Shown here: positions 8,571-17,299 of the stretch, in pieces
Numbering within the stretch: position 1 is the first letter of the stretch
Layout: the number at the start of each line of letters is the position of its first letter
NCBI RefSeq assembly: GCF_043195105.1
Contig: NZ_JBAFWO010000002.1
DNA from: NCEH01 sp002257205
Lineage (GTDB): Bacteria > Pseudomonadota > Alphaproteobacteria > Rhizobiales > Xanthobacteraceae
DNA: 64,000 bases
Direction: 5' to 3' (one strand)
Notes under the pieces: generated by a model
What the model was told of the DNA's origin: nothing
The model's input: only the letters and a program-made list of their open reading frames with translations
Database searches by the model: none
Made by a program: the position numbers and the translations under genes

Positions 8571-9797
8571 TCAGGAGGTCTTGCGCGCCCGGCTGCCGAG
8601 GGTGCGCAGGCGCAGGGCGTTTAGCTTGATGAAGCCGGCCGCGTCGCGATGGTCATAGGCCACCGCGCCTTCCTCGAAGGTCACGAGATCCTGGTTGTAG
8701 AGCGAATAGGGGCTCTCGCGGCCGACCACGCTGACATTGCCCTTGTAGAGCTTCAGCGTGACGCGGCCGGTGACATAGGCCTGGGAATGGTCGATGGCCG
8801 CCTGGAGCATTTCCCGCTCGGGGGCGAACCAGAAGCCGTTGTAGATCAACTCCGCATAGCGGGGCATCAGCTCATCCTTGAGATGCGCCGCGCCGCGGTC
8901 GAGCGTGATGCTTTCGATGCCGCGATGGGCCACCAGCAGGATGGTGCCGCCGGGGGTCTCATAGACGCCGCGCGACTTCATGCCGACGAAGCGATTCTCC
9001 ACCAGGTCCAGGCGGCCGATGCCGTTGGCCTTGCCGAGCTCGTTCAGCTTGGCCAGCAGGCTCGCGGGCGAGAGCTTTTCGCCGTCGATGGCAACCGGGT
9101 CGCCCTTCTCGAAATCAACCGTGATGAGCGTCGCCTTGTCGGGCGCGTCTTCCGGCGAAATGGTGCGCTGGTAGACATATTCCGGCGCGTCGTCGGCGGG
9201 GTCTTCCAGCACCTTGCCCTCGGAGGAGGAGTGCAGCAGGTTCGCGTCCACCGAGAACGGGGCTTCTCCGCGCTTGTCCTTGGAGATCGGGATCTGGTGG
9301 CTCTCGGCGAATTCCAGCAGGCGGGTGCGGGAGGTGAGGTCCCATTCGCGCCACGGCGCGATGACGGTGATTTCCGGCTCCAGCGCGTAATAGGCGAGCT
9401 CGAACCGCACTTGGTCGTTGCCCTTGCCGGTGGCGCCATGGGACACTGCGTCGGCGCCGACCTTGCGGGCGATCTCGATCTGCTTCTTGGCGATCAGCGG
9501 GCGCGCGATGGAGGTGCCGAGCAGATATTGCCCCTCATAGACCGCATTGGCGCGGAACATGGGGAACACATAGTCGCGCACGAATTCCTCGCGCACGTCC
9601 TCGATGAAGATGTGCTCGGGCTTGATGCCCAGCAGCAGGGCCTTTTCGCGCGCGGGGGCAAGCTCCTCGCCCTGGCCGAGGTCGGCGGTGAAGGTCACCA
9701 CCTCGCAGCCATAGGTGGTCTGGAGCCATTTCAGGATCACCGAGGTATCCAGGCCGCCGGAATAAGCCAGGACCACCTTCTTCACGTCGCGCGCCAT
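8571..9797 (-). CDS. argG: argininosuccinate synthase
   Basis: 408 residues, full length. It joins citrulline and aspartate with ATP to argininosuccinate, the penultimate step of arginine synthesis. The N-terminal PP-loop AYSGGLDTS (residues 10-18) binds ATP. The family signatures GCEVVTFTADLGQ, SHGATGKGNDQVRFE and SVVGRESPYSLYNQDL are all present. The start MARDVKKVVLAYSGG is the standard one for the family, although the upstream GAGAGATGAG is a weak ribosome site. It appears monocistronic or followed by the MBL gene. Confidence 0.97.
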   Translation of the reverse strand: MARDVKKVVLAYSGGLDTSVILKWLQTTYGCEVVTFTADLGQGEELAPAREKALLLGIKPEHIFIEDVREEFVRDYVFPMFRANAVYEGQYLLGTSIARPLIAKKQIEIARKVGADAVSHGATGKGNDQVRFELAYYALEPEITVIAPWREWDLTSRTRLLEFAESHQIPISKDKRGEAPFSVDANLLHSSSEGKVLEDPADDAPEYVYQRTISPEDAPDKATLITVDFEKGDPVAIDGEKLSPASLLAKLNELGKANGIGRLDLVENRFVGMKSRGVYETPGGTILLVAHRGIESITLDRGAAHLKDELMPRYAELIYNGFWFAPEREMLQAAIDHSQAYVTGRVTLKLYKGNVSVVGRESPYSLYNQDLVTFEEGAVAYDHRDAAGFIKLNALRLRTLGSRARKTS

Positions 9798-9836
9798 CTC
9801 ATCTCTCGAAATACAGGGCCTTGAAGAGCGCGCGGA

Positions 9837-10667
9837 CTATAGGCCGGAGCGTCGCCATGGCAAGGGGAGGGCGCGCAGGGCATGGGCGATCTTGCGCATG
9901 GCGGTGCGCGAAACCCACCAGAGCGCGCGCATCAGGGCGAGCAAGAGCGTGTTCAGCGCGAGGCCGAGCTTGCCGATGCCGTCCTCCAGCGTCGCGCTGG
10001 AGAGCGCGCCCTTGCGGTCGTAGAGGAGCCAGCGCAGCGCGACGATGACGAGGATGGTCAGCAGCGCAGAGAACACCGTATCGGTGAAGAAATGTCCGCC
10101 GAAGGCGATACGCAGGCCGCCCGCCGCCATGCCGAACGCCAGCGCCGCCCCGACCGCGACGGGCCGCAAAGGCGCCGGGGCCAGGCTCGCGGGCGCCAGC
10201 ATCCAGAAGCCGAGCGAGCCCTCGCCGGACACGAAGGAGCAATTGCCGGGGCAGGTGCCGTCGGTGGAATACCAGGGGCTGAAGACGTCCTTGCCGCCGA
10301 AGGTTTCCACATGCACCGGGCGGGGGCGGCCCCAATATTCCTTCAGCACCCCGTTCACCAGCAGGCCGGGCGCGAGCGCCATGGACAAGGCCAGCAACAA
10401 CGCCGCGCGCGCGCTCATGAACATGGGCGCCTTGGGAAACAGCAGCTTGAGAATGATCGCCGCAAAGGCGGGCCCCGCGAACAGCCAGGGAATGATATTG
10501 CCGGCACTGCGCAGCATCTTGCCGAGGGGCGAGGCGGCGATCTGGAAACTGCGCGAGCCCGCGTCCCAGAACAGCCCGGTGATCGCGAGATCCCATTGCG
10601 GAAACACCGTGAAGAGGATCGCGACGGCCGCGCCGGTCACGAGGGCGAAGAAGAGCACGAGCTTCAA
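9837..10667 (-). CDS. PAP2-family membrane phosphatase
   Basis: 276 residues from a TTG start at 10667 that follows AGGTGA by five bases; the open frame extends further upstream, but without such a site. It has about six membrane helices. The acid-phosphatase motifs are KEYWGRPRP (motif 1), CSFVSGEGS in place of the usual PSGH (motif 2), and LRIAFGGHFFTDT with catalytic His and Asp (motif 3). The family dephosphorylates lipid phosphates such as phosphatidic acid, undecaprenyl-PP or lipid A on the periplasmic side. The SGE variant replaces the motif-2 histidine. The substrate is not assignable. Confidence 0.85.
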   Translation of the reverse strand: MKLVLFFALVTGAAVAILFTVFPQWDLAITGLFWDAGSRSFQIAASPLGKMLRSAGNIIPWLFAGPAFAAIILKLLFPKAPMFMSARAALLLALSMALAPGLLVNGVLKEYWGRPRPVHVETFGGKDVFSPWYSTDGTCPGNCSFVSGEGSLGFWMLAPASLAPAPLRPVAVGAALAFGMAAGGLRIAFGGHFFTDTVFSALLTILVIVALRWLLYDRKGALSSATLEDGIGKLGLALNTLLLALMRALWWVSRTAMRKIAHALRALPLPWRRSGL

Positions 10668-10803
10668 CGGATCACCTGTGTTTCCCCTCAGTGCCCCTGC
10701 GCGGTGCGTATCCGCCCGTTTCCCGGTACGGTTTGATCCAACCCCTTGCGGGGATGCGCGGACCGGCAGCAAACTCCGGCCGATTTAGCCCGAGGAGGGG
10801 CCG

Positions 10804-11433
10804 ATGACCAGGGCCACGCTGGATTTCTACTATGAGTTCGCCTCGCCTTATTCCTATCTCGCCGCGAGTCGCCTCGCGCCGCTGGCGGAAGCAGCGGGCG
10901 TGGGTGTGGAATGGAAGCCGTTCCTGCTGGGGCCGATCTTCGCCGCCCAGGGCTATACGACCTCGCCGTTTAACGTTTACCCACTGAAGGGCGCGCATAT
11001 GTGGCGCGACCTGGAGCGGCTTGCCGCGCGTTATGGCTTGCCGCCCGTGACCCGGCCGGAGAATTTTCCGGTCAACGGCCTGCTCGGCGCGCGCGTGGCG
11101 ACGCGGCTCAACGATGCGTCCCGGCCGGCCTTCACGCGCGCCCTGTTCCGCGCCGCCTTCGCCGAGGGGCGCGATATCTCCGACCGCACGGTGGTGCGGC
11201 AGGTGCTCGCCGGCCTCGGCCATTTCTGCGACGAAGTGATCGACCAGGCGGAGACGCAGGCCAACAAGGACAAGCTGCGCGCGACGGTGGAGGAGGCGCG
11301 GGCGCTCGGCATATTCGGCGCGCCCACCTTCGTCACGGCAGACAAGGAGTTGTTCTGGGGCAATGACCGGCTGGAAATGGCGCTGGACCATGCACTGCAG
11401 ATCGCGGGCGTGCCGCGGGCAGTTGCCCAATAG
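10804..11433 (+). CDS. 2-hydroxychromene-2-carboxylate isomerase family (DsbA/kappa-GST fold)
   Basis: 209 residues. The N-terminal FYYEFASPYSYLA matches the SPYSY active-site motif of HCCA isomerase and kappa-class GSTs (Ser instead of the DsbA CxxC). FGAPTFV near residue 175 is the conserved cis-Pro region. NahD-like enzymes isomerise 2-hydroxychromene-2-carboxylate in naphthalene breakdown using glutathione. Many chromosomal copies are not in aromatic catabolic operons, and none is visible here, so a general glutathione-dependent role is as likely. GAGGAGGGGCCG precedes the ATG. Confidence 0.85.
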   Translation: MTRATLDFYYEFASPYSYLAASRLAPLAEAAGVGVEWKPFLLGPIFAAQGYTTSPFNVYPLKGAHMWRDLERLAARYGLPPVTRPENFPVNGLLGARVATRLNDASRPAFTRALFRAAFAEGRDISDRTVVRQVLAGLGHFCDEVIDQAETQANKDKLRATVEEARALGIFGAPTFVTADKELFWGNDRLEMALDHALQIAGVPRAVAQ

Positions 11434-11445
11434 CCCGCTGCCTAG

Positions 11446-11961
11446 TCAGCCCGCCGGCGGTGTTTCGGCGGGCGGCGGGGGTGGAGGAAGCCGCCCCTGG
11501 CCGGAGGAGAGCAGCATGGGCTTCCAGAAGCCTGCGCTCCATCCCGCCACCAGCCAATAGGCAAGTCCTCCCGCCAACCCCGCCGCGAGGATGTAGAACG
11601 GGTCCGCCACGGGCATGCGCTCGCCACTGAGGGTGGGGAAGAGTTGGGCGCCGACAAAAGCGGAAGCCGCGCCGTTCGCCACATGGAACATCCAGGAGCG
11701 CACGGCGAACATTTCCGAAAACAGCACGCCGATGGCCGCAACCAGCCACATGGTGGAGACCAGGAACACCACCAGGAAGCCGGCGGTAAACAGCGCGTCC
11801 ACCAGCATCACCACGGTATCCGGGCTTTCTGGCGCCGTGGCGAAGAGGGTGCCGATGCGCCATTGGCCGAACAGGATCACCGCCGTGCCGGCACAGATGG
11901 CCACCACATATCCGGCGGGAATGAGGATGAGCCGCAACAGGAGACGGAAGACGGAATCCAT
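11446..11961 (-). CDS. hypothetical integral membrane protein
   Basis: 171 residues with about four hydrophobic helices (residues about 7-30, 50-75, 78-100 and 122-145). A proline-rich tail (RLPPPPPPAETPPAG) lies beyond the last helix. The sequence does not match a family I can name. It sits 33 bp downstream of rlmN in the same direction and may be co-transcribed with it. Confidence 0.65.
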   Translation of the reverse strand: MDSVFRLLLRLILIPAGYVVAICAGTAVILFGQWRIGTLFATAPESPDTVVMLVDALFTAGFLVVFLVSTMWLVAAIGVLFSEMFAVRSWMFHVANGAASAFVGAQLFPTLSGERMPVADPFYILAAGLAGGLAYWLVAGWSAGFWKPMLLSSGQGRLPPPPPPAETPPAG

Positions 11962-11994
11962 GGGGCGCGGGGCCTTAAGCCTGATGCGGAACGA

Positions 11995-13209
11995 TTATTC
12001 GGCTGCCGCCGCCATGGCGCGCAGGGCCAGGCGCTCGCGGGCGGAAAGCTTTTCCGTCTCGCTCTTGAGCTGACCGCAGGCGGCGAGAATGTCGCGTCCG
12101 CGCGGGGTGCGCACCGGGCTTGCATAGCCGGCGCGAAACACGATGTCGGAAAATTTCTCGATCGTCTCCCAGTCGGAGCACTCATATTGGGTGCCGGGCC
12201 AGGGGTTGAACGGGATGAGGTTGATCTTGGCTGGAATGCCGTCCAGCAGCCGCACCAGGGCCTTGGCGTCCGCCGGGCTGTCGTTGACGCCCTTCAGCAT
12301 CACATATTCGAACGTGATGCGCTTGGCATTGGAGGCGGCCGGATAGGTGCGGCACGCCTCAAGCAATTGCGCCAGCGGGTATTTCTTGTTGATCGGCACC
12401 AGAACGTCGCGCAAATCGTCGCGCACCGCGTGCAGCGAGATGGCGAGCATGGGCGCGACCTCACGGCCGAGCCGCTCGATCTCCGGCACCACGCCGGAGG
12501 TGGAGACGGTGATGCGCCGCTTGCCGAGACCGAGGCCATCGCCATCCGACAGGATCTCGATGGATTCAGCGACCGAATCATAGGCATAGAGCGGTTCGCC
12601 CATGCCCATGAAGACGATGTTGGTGACGAGGCGATCCCCCTCCGTCGGCAGGCCGGGGCCGATCGCGCGGTCGCGGCCGGGATAATCGCCGAGCCGGTCG
12701 CGCGCCACCATCACCTGGGCCACGATCTCGGCGGCGGAAAGATTGCGCACCAGGCGCTGGGTGCCAGTGTGGCAGAACGAGCAATTGAGCGTGCAGCCCA
12801 CCTGGCTGGAGACGCACAAGGTGCCGCGGTCGCTCTCCGGGATATAGACACACTCGACCTCGTGCGGCTTCTCGCCGGGCGTGTCCGCCGGCAGGCGCAG
12901 CAGCCACTTACGGGTGCCGTCCTGCGACACCTGCTCCACCACGATCTGCGGCCGCTCCAGCGAATAGGCCTGCGCCAGCGTCGCCCGCAGATGCTTGGAG
13001 ACGTTGGTCATCTCGTCGAAATCGAGGGCGCCGCGCAGATAGATCCAATGCCAGAGCTGGTTGACGCGCATGCGCAGGTCGCGTTCGGCGACGCCCACTG
13101 CGGCGAGTGCGCGGCCCAGCTTCTCCCGGTCCAGCCCCACGAGCGAGGGCAGGGAAACGGGCGGCGCGGCCGGCGAAGCGGCGGGGAGGGTGTCGATCAC
13201 GAGCGTCAT
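11995..13209 (-). CDS. rlmN: 23S rRNA (adenine2503-C2)-methyltransferase RlmN
   Basis: 404 residues from ATG 13209; an in-frame ATG at 13221 is equally possible and neither has a clear ribosome site. It is a radical-SAM enzyme that methylates C2 of A2503 in 23S rRNA and A37 in some tRNAs. The [4Fe-4S] motif CTLNCSFC is present, with GTQRLVRNLSAAEI and the GMGEPL SAM-binding segment. The methyl-carrying cysteine region near the C-terminus reads RTPRGRDILAACGQL. Length and motifs are normal for RlmN; Cfr-type resistance enzymes are shorter. Confidence 0.95.
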   Translation of the reverse strand: MTLVIDTLPAASPAAPPVSLPSLVGLDREKLGRALAAVGVAERDLRMRVNQLWHWIYLRGALDFDEMTNVSKHLRATLAQAYSLERPQIVVEQVSQDGTRKWLLRLPADTPGEKPHEVECVYIPESDRGTLCVSSQVGCTLNCSFCHTGTQRLVRNLSAAEIVAQVMVARDRLGDYPGRDRAIGPGLPTEGDRLVTNIVFMGMGEPLYAYDSVAESIEILSDGDGLGLGKRRITVSTSGVVPEIERLGREVAPMLAISLHAVRDDLRDVLVPINKKYPLAQLLEACRTYPAASNAKRITFEYVMLKGVNDSPADAKALVRLLDGIPAKINLIPFNPWPGTQYECSDWETIEKFSDIVFRAGYASPVRTPRGRDILAACGQLKSETEKLSARERLALRAMAAAAE

Positions 13210-13320
13210 TGGGTCACACATAATGGTTTCGCGCCCGCCATGCCAGCCGCACGACGGACGCGATCCGATCCTTCAGGCCCTTTAGATGCAAGGATTGCGG
13301 CGCGGTTCGGGCAAAGCGCC

Positions 13321-13372
13321 CGCGCCGGGGCCGCCGCGCGCGGCTACGCGCCGGGGCCGCCGCGCGCGGCTA
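13321..13372. repeat. perfect 26-bp tandem duplication with palindromic core
   Basis: Two identical 26-bp units (13321-13346 and 13347-13372) start CGCGCCGGGGCC and contain the 12-base palindrome GCCGCGCGCGGC. The right-hand copy overlaps the TAG stop of the IalB-like gene (13370-13372). Each unit could fold as a GC hairpin behind that gene, so it may act as a terminator that has been duplicated. Confidence 0.8.
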
Positions 13373-13891
13373 TTTGCATTCCTGCGCAACGCGGTCGAGC
13401 GCCTGGGCGATGCCCGCGAGGCCGTATTTGTCGGTGGTGGTATTGCCCCGCGCGGAGATGCTCACCACCGTCACATCCCTGCCCTTGCGCAGCGCCTCCA
13501 CCATCTTGCCCTCGTCCGCGACATTGCGGACCCAAGCGCCTTCCGACTTCGTATAAAGCGCGAAGGTCTGCGTGCCGACGGTCAGCTTGGCTTCGCTCGC
13601 CTCCTTGAGCCCGAAGCCCATGGTCAGGCTGATCTCATTCTTCACATTCTCGGCTGGGCGGGTGGAGATGAAGAAGTAAGCCGGATCGCGCTTCAGCCCG
13701 GCGGGCAGGCGGTCCTTGGGCTGGGAAATGGTGTAGCAGACCTTGGCGTTGGGGGTGGCGCTGACGTAGACGCTCCAATCGCCGAACTGCGCGACCGGCT
13801 TGGGCTGCGCCTGCTGGGCGAACGCGGGACCTGCGACCAAAGCGGCGACGAGGCCGCCGAGGACGGCAAGGCGTGTGCGGAACGGAGCCAT
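13370..13891 (-). CDS. invasion-associated locus B (IalB) family protein
   Basis: 173 residues from ATG 13891, preceded by AGGAGA at five bases. A signal peptide (MAPFRTRLAVLGGLVAALVAGPAFA) is followed by the IalB core: FGDWSVYV, KVCYTISQPK, FFISTRPAENVKNEISLTMGF and GAWVRNVADEGKMVEALRKG. Two cysteines (KVCY and the C-terminal QECK) are placed for a disulfide. The Bartonella member aids erythrocyte entry, but homologues are widespread in free-living Hyphomicrobiales, where they are periplasmic proteins of unknown role. The name does not imply virulence here. Confidence 0.88.
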   Translation of the reverse strand: MAPFRTRLAVLGGLVAALVAGPAFAQQAQPKPVAQFGDWSVYVSATPNAKVCYTISQPKDRLPAGLKRDPAYFFISTRPAENVKNEISLTMGFGLKEASEAKLTVGTQTFALYTKSEGAWVRNVADEGKMVEALRKGRDVTVVSISARGNTTTDKYGLAGIAQALDRVAQECK

Positions 13892-14161
13892 GACTTCTCC
13901 TAGATCTGAACGCGGTGCAGGAAAGGCAGCGCAGCGGGCTGCTTCAATGCCCCTAAATGTGGACGCCGACAAAAAAATGGCACACAGACTGCTTTTGCTT
14001 TCTTAACGCTCTGGCATCCTTTGCGGCCAGGGCCGTGAGTTGACAAGACGCCATGGGCGCCATCCCCGGTTTCGAGGGAAGGATCGCGCGGTTCCGCCGG
14101 TTTCGGCAAGGCTGCGGCGGGCCGTTCTGCGCCATGGGGCGAGGATGATGGGGATGGGGGC

Positions 14162-15148
14162 ATGAAGGCTGTCATGTGCGTGCGCCACGGGCCGGCGGAG
14201 CAATTGGTGGTCCAGGATCTGCCGGACCCGGTGCCGGGTCCTGGCGAGGTGGTGGTAGATGTGGCGGCGGTCGGCCTCAACTTCTTCGATACGCTGATCA
14301 TCCGCGACCTCTACCAGCACAAGCCGCCCCTGCCATTCTCGCCCGGTGCGGAATTCTCCGGATATGTCAGTGCCTTGGGCAAGGGCGTGGACAGTCTTCG
14401 GATCGGCGACCGGGTGGCCGGCTACATGACCAGCGGTGCCGCGCGGGAGAAGGTGGTGGTGAAGGCGCAGACCCTTGCCCCGGTGCCGGACGATCTCGAC
14501 CTGGTGCGCGCGGCGGGTCTCATCGTCACCTATGGCACGGCCCTCTATGCTCTGCGGGATCGCGGAGAATTGAAGGCGGGAGAAACACTTGCGGTGCTCG
14601 GCGCGGCGGGCGGGGTAGGACTGGCGGCGGTGGAGCTTGGCAAGATCCTGGGCGCCCGCGTCATCGCCTGCGCCTCCGCGCCGGACAAGCTCGCTTTTGC
14701 CCGCGCGCATGGCGCCGACGAGGGAATAGACTATACGCAGCAAGACCTTAAGCTCGCGCTGAAGACGCTTGCCGGGGAGCGGGGCATCGATGTGGTGTTC
14801 GACCCCGTGGGCGGGGCGCAATCCGAACAGGCGGTGCGGGCGCTGGGCTGGTGCGGGCGGCTTCTGGTGATCGGATTCGCCGCCGGAGAGATCCCGAAAT
14901 TGCCGCTCAACCTGTTGCTGCTGAAGAATTGTGACGCCCGCGGCGTGGCATTCGGGGCGCAGGCGCGGCGCGATGTGCCCTGGCTGCGGGCGGCGGCGGA
15001 GGAACTGATCGGCCATGCCCGGGCGGGCCGCATCTCGGCCCATGTGGATACCACCTTCCCTTTGGAGAACTGCGCCGACGCGCTCGGAGAGATTGCCGGC
15101 CGGCGGGTGAAGGGGAAAGTGGTGTTGACCACGCAATCCGCGCGATAA
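14162..15148 (+). CDS. NAD(P)H:quinone oxidoreductase, zinc-independent MDR family
   Basis: 328 residues. The medium-chain dehydrogenase/reductase fold has an N-terminal GroES-like domain (VVVDVAAVGLNFFDTLIIRDLYQHKPPLPFSPGAEFSGYV, in pieces) and a Rossmann nucleotide site GAAGGVGLAAVELGKILGARVIA. The zinc ligands of alcohol dehydrogenases are missing, as in QOR/zeta-crystallin. It likely performs NADPH-dependent reduction of quinones or enones. GGGGATGGGGGC lies immediately upstream of the ATG. It is divergent from the IalB gene. Confidence 0.9.
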   Translation: MKAVMCVRHGPAEQLVVQDLPDPVPGPGEVVVDVAAVGLNFFDTLIIRDLYQHKPPLPFSPGAEFSGYVSALGKGVDSLRIGDRVAGYMTSGAAREKVVVKAQTLAPVPDDLDLVRAAGLIVTYGTALYALRDRGELKAGETLAVLGAAGGVGLAAVELGKILGARVIACASAPDKLAFARAHGADEGIDYTQQDLKLALKTLAGERGIDVVFDPVGGAQSEQAVRALGWCGRLLVIGFAAGEIPKLPLNLLLLKNCDARGVAFGAQARRDVPWLRAAAEELIGHARAGRISAHVDTTFPLENCADALGEIAGRRVKGKVVLTTQSAR

Positions 15149-15350
15149 GCTGGAGCTTAGAATCGGTTTCGTGCCGGATCCCGGCACATGACCGCAGGAT
15201 TTCGGCGCTGTTCGCCCGAATGTTCGCCCGACATTGAGTTCATTCCCGGAAATCTCGCCGAAATCGAGATGAATCCGATGTCCTCCTCGATTCGTCGTCA
15301 CGCTGAAACATCTTGCCGCTAAGGCCACCTCGCAGCATGGGGGGTGGATT

Positions 15351-16370
15351 ATGTCCTGGCTAAACTTAGGTCTTGTGGCCGTCGCGAGCATGATGGCGGC
15401 CGTTCCTTGCATGGCGCAGACGGGCCAGCCGTTTGACCAGGCGCTTTATGGCAAGCCCGGCCAATTGGTGGATATCGACGAGGGGCGGCGGCTGAACCTG
15501 GTGTGCCAGGGCAGCGGCAGCCCGACGGTGATCTTTGAGGCCGGCTTCGGCGAGACCTCGGTGACCTGGCGCTATGTGCAGGGGGAGATCGCCAAGCTCA
15601 CCCGCGCCTGCGCCTATGATCGCGCCGGCCTCGGCTTCAGCGATCCCACCCCCGAGCCGCAGAACCTGGCGGTGATGACGCGCGACCTGCACAAGATGCT
15701 GCTGGCGGCGCAGATCGAGCGGCCGATCGTGCTGGTGGCCCATTCCATGGGCGGGATGAACGCGGTCTATTTCGCCGATCGCCATCTCGACGATCTGGCG
15801 GGCATGATGCTGGTGGATCCGGCGGTCGCGAATCAGGAAAAGCTGATGGCCCCGGTGACCCAATCCTATTACCAGGCCAATGCCAGCCAGCGGGCGCTGC
15901 TTGTGAAGTGCCTTGCCGCCGCGAAGGTCGGCGACATCAAGCCGGGCAGCCAGATCCTCGCCGATTGCGGCAATGTGACCGCCGGTGCCGATGCCGCGCT
16001 GGCGGCGGTGGAGAATGGCTGGAGCATGACCGTCTCTTATTGGCAGGCCATGCTGTCCGAGCACGAGAACATGTTCTCGATGAATGCCGCCAACCCCACC
16101 CGCGACGACCGCGAGCTGGATGCCGCCAAGGGCAGCTTCAAGGCCCTGCCGCTGATCGTGCTGACCGCCGGCAACGCCATGCCCAACATGCCCGAGGCCG
16201 AGCGTGGGCCGGCCAATGCCTTGTGGATGCAGCTGCATGATCGGCTGGCGGCGAATTCCACGGTGGGCGTGAACCGCCTGATCCCCAAATCGGGACATTA
16301 TATTCAGGACGACGATCCCAAGGCGGTGATCGCCGCCATCACGGAAGTCCTGGCGGCGGCGCGCAAATAG
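15351..16370 (+). CDS. secreted alpha/beta-fold hydrolase
   Basis: 339 residues with a signal peptide (MSWLNLGLVAVASMMAAVPCMA). The nucleophile elbow reads AHSMGG, a GxSxG variant with Ala first. The oxyanion segment is FEAGFGE, the likely acid is in MMLVDPAV and the catalytic His is in PKSGHYIQDD. It probably acts in the periplasm or outside the cell as an esterase or lactonase. It lies next to the lipopeptide region but on the ordinary-chromosome side, and nothing ties it to the pathway. Confidence 0.82.
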   Translation: MSWLNLGLVAVASMMAAVPCMAQTGQPFDQALYGKPGQLVDIDEGRRLNLVCQGSGSPTVIFEAGFGETSVTWRYVQGEIAKLTRACAYDRAGLGFSDPTPEPQNLAVMTRDLHKMLLAAQIERPIVLVAHSMGGMNAVYFADRHLDDLAGMMLVDPAVANQEKLMAPVTQSYYQANASQRALLVKCLAAAKVGDIKPGSQILADCGNVTAGADAALAAVENGWSMTVSYWQAMLSEHENMFSMNAANPTRDDRELDAAKGSFKALPLIVLTAGNAMPNMPEAERGPANALWMQLHDRLAANSTVGVNRLIPKSGHYIQDDDPKAVIAAITEVLAAARK

Positions 16371-16386
16371 GCGCGCTGCGGACAAG

Positions 16387-16407
16387 GGGGCGCCCCTCGG
16401 GCGTCCC
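16387..16407. terminator. weak hairpin between convergent genes
   Basis: GGGGCGCCC (16387-16395) pairs with GGGCGTCCC (16399-16407) through a 3-nt loop and one G-U wobble. It lies between the convergent hydrolase and thioesterase genes. There is no U-tract, so termination is uncertain. Confidence 0.35.
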
Positions 16408-16429
16408 GCTCGGCTCAGGCTGGGACGGT

Positions 16430-17299
16430 TCAGGCTGCCACGGGTTGGGGCAGCAGGCGGCGGGCGGCGCGGGAGAAGACGTGGTCCATGAAGCAGCGGG
16501 CGTTGGTGCGCAGGAAGAAATGCGCGCCTTCCACCGTGACAAGCTCGAAATCGCCACGCGTTTCCAGGGCCCAACCGGCCATGTCCTGTGGCCCGGCGAA
16601 GGGGTCCTCGGTGCCGGCGAAGGCCACCACCGGGCAGGGCAGGGGCGTGGCCGCCGGCATGGCGCCCTCGGCCATCTCGAAATCAGCCCGCAGCATGGGT
16701 TCCAGCAGATCGCGCAATTCCTGATTCGCCAGCACCTCGGAGGGCGTTCCGTTATAGGCGGCGAGGCGTGCCCAGAAGGCGTCCGAGGGCAGCATGTGCA
16801 GCGGCGGCCGGCGGCTCGGCGCGTTGGGCGCGCGATGGGCGGCGAGGAACAGGATGTGCGGCAGCGGCAGGTCCTCGCGCCGCAACCGCAAGATCAGGGC
16901 GCGGGCAATTCGCGCGCCGAGCGAATAGCCGAGCAGGGCGAACGGCCGGTCGAGCCAGGGACGCAGCGCCTCCACAAGGGCGGTCACCACATCCTCGACG
17001 CTGCGCAGCGGGGGTTCCGCCGTGCGGCTCTCGCGCCCCGGCAATTGAACCGGCTGCACATCGAGCCAGGCTGGGGCATTGCGCCGCAACCCCATGAAGC
17101 TGCTTGCTCCGCCGCCGGCGAAGGGCAGGCAGAACAGGCGATGGGACTGCGCGGTGCCGGTTTCCGCATAAGGCAGCCATTTGCGGCTTTGGGCGTCGCG
17201 GGCCTCCGGCCAGGAGGCGCAGCCGGGGGGACGGGCGGCGTAGCCGGCGGAACGGGCGGCGGGGCCGTAGGACGGCGTGGCGTGACCAAGGCCGTTCAT
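16430..17299 (-). CDS. type II (editing) thioesterase of the lipopeptide cluster
   Basis: 289 residues from ATG 17299, which has GAGGA eight bases upstream; ATG 17314 is an alternative. The alpha/beta hydrolase of the GrsT/SrfAD group shows the early LFCLPFAGGGASSF oxyanion segment, the GYSLGARIA nucleophile elbow, an acid in FAGTEDPF and the catalytic His in EGAHFFL. These stand-alone enzymes remove mis-primed or stalled acyl groups from carrier proteins of NRPS/PKS lines. The first 60 residues are a Pro/Gly/Ala-rich extension. It is transcribed leftward, away from the synthases, and is the leftmost gene clearly tied to them. Confidence 0.88.
   Translation of the reverse strand: MNGLGHATPSYGPAARSAGYAARPPGCASWPEARDAQSRKWLPYAETGTAQSHRLFCLPFAGGGASSFMGLRRNAPAWLDVQPVQLPGRESRTAEPPLRSVEDVVTALVEALRPWLDRPFALLGYSLGARIARALILRLRREDLPLPHILFLAAHRAPNAPSRRPPLHMLPSDAFWARLAAYNGTPSEVLANQELRDLLEPMLRADFEMAEGAMPAATPLPCPVVAFAGTEDPFAGPQDMAGWALETRGDFELVTVEGAHFFLRTNARCFMDHVFSRAARRLLPQPVAA

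Noticed and set aside
11644..13608. 654-codon plus-strand frame over rlmN
   Set aside because: It is antisense to rlmN, whose radical-SAM motifs are unambiguous.
13370..13891. IalB annotation as evidence of a pathogen
   Set aside because: IalB-family proteins are common in free-living Hyphomicrobiales; no other virulence genes are seen.
15351..16370. Secreted alpha/beta hydrolase as part of the lipopeptide pathway
   Set aside because: It is convergent with the thioesterase and separated by a hairpin, with a generic fold; adjacency alone is not enough.
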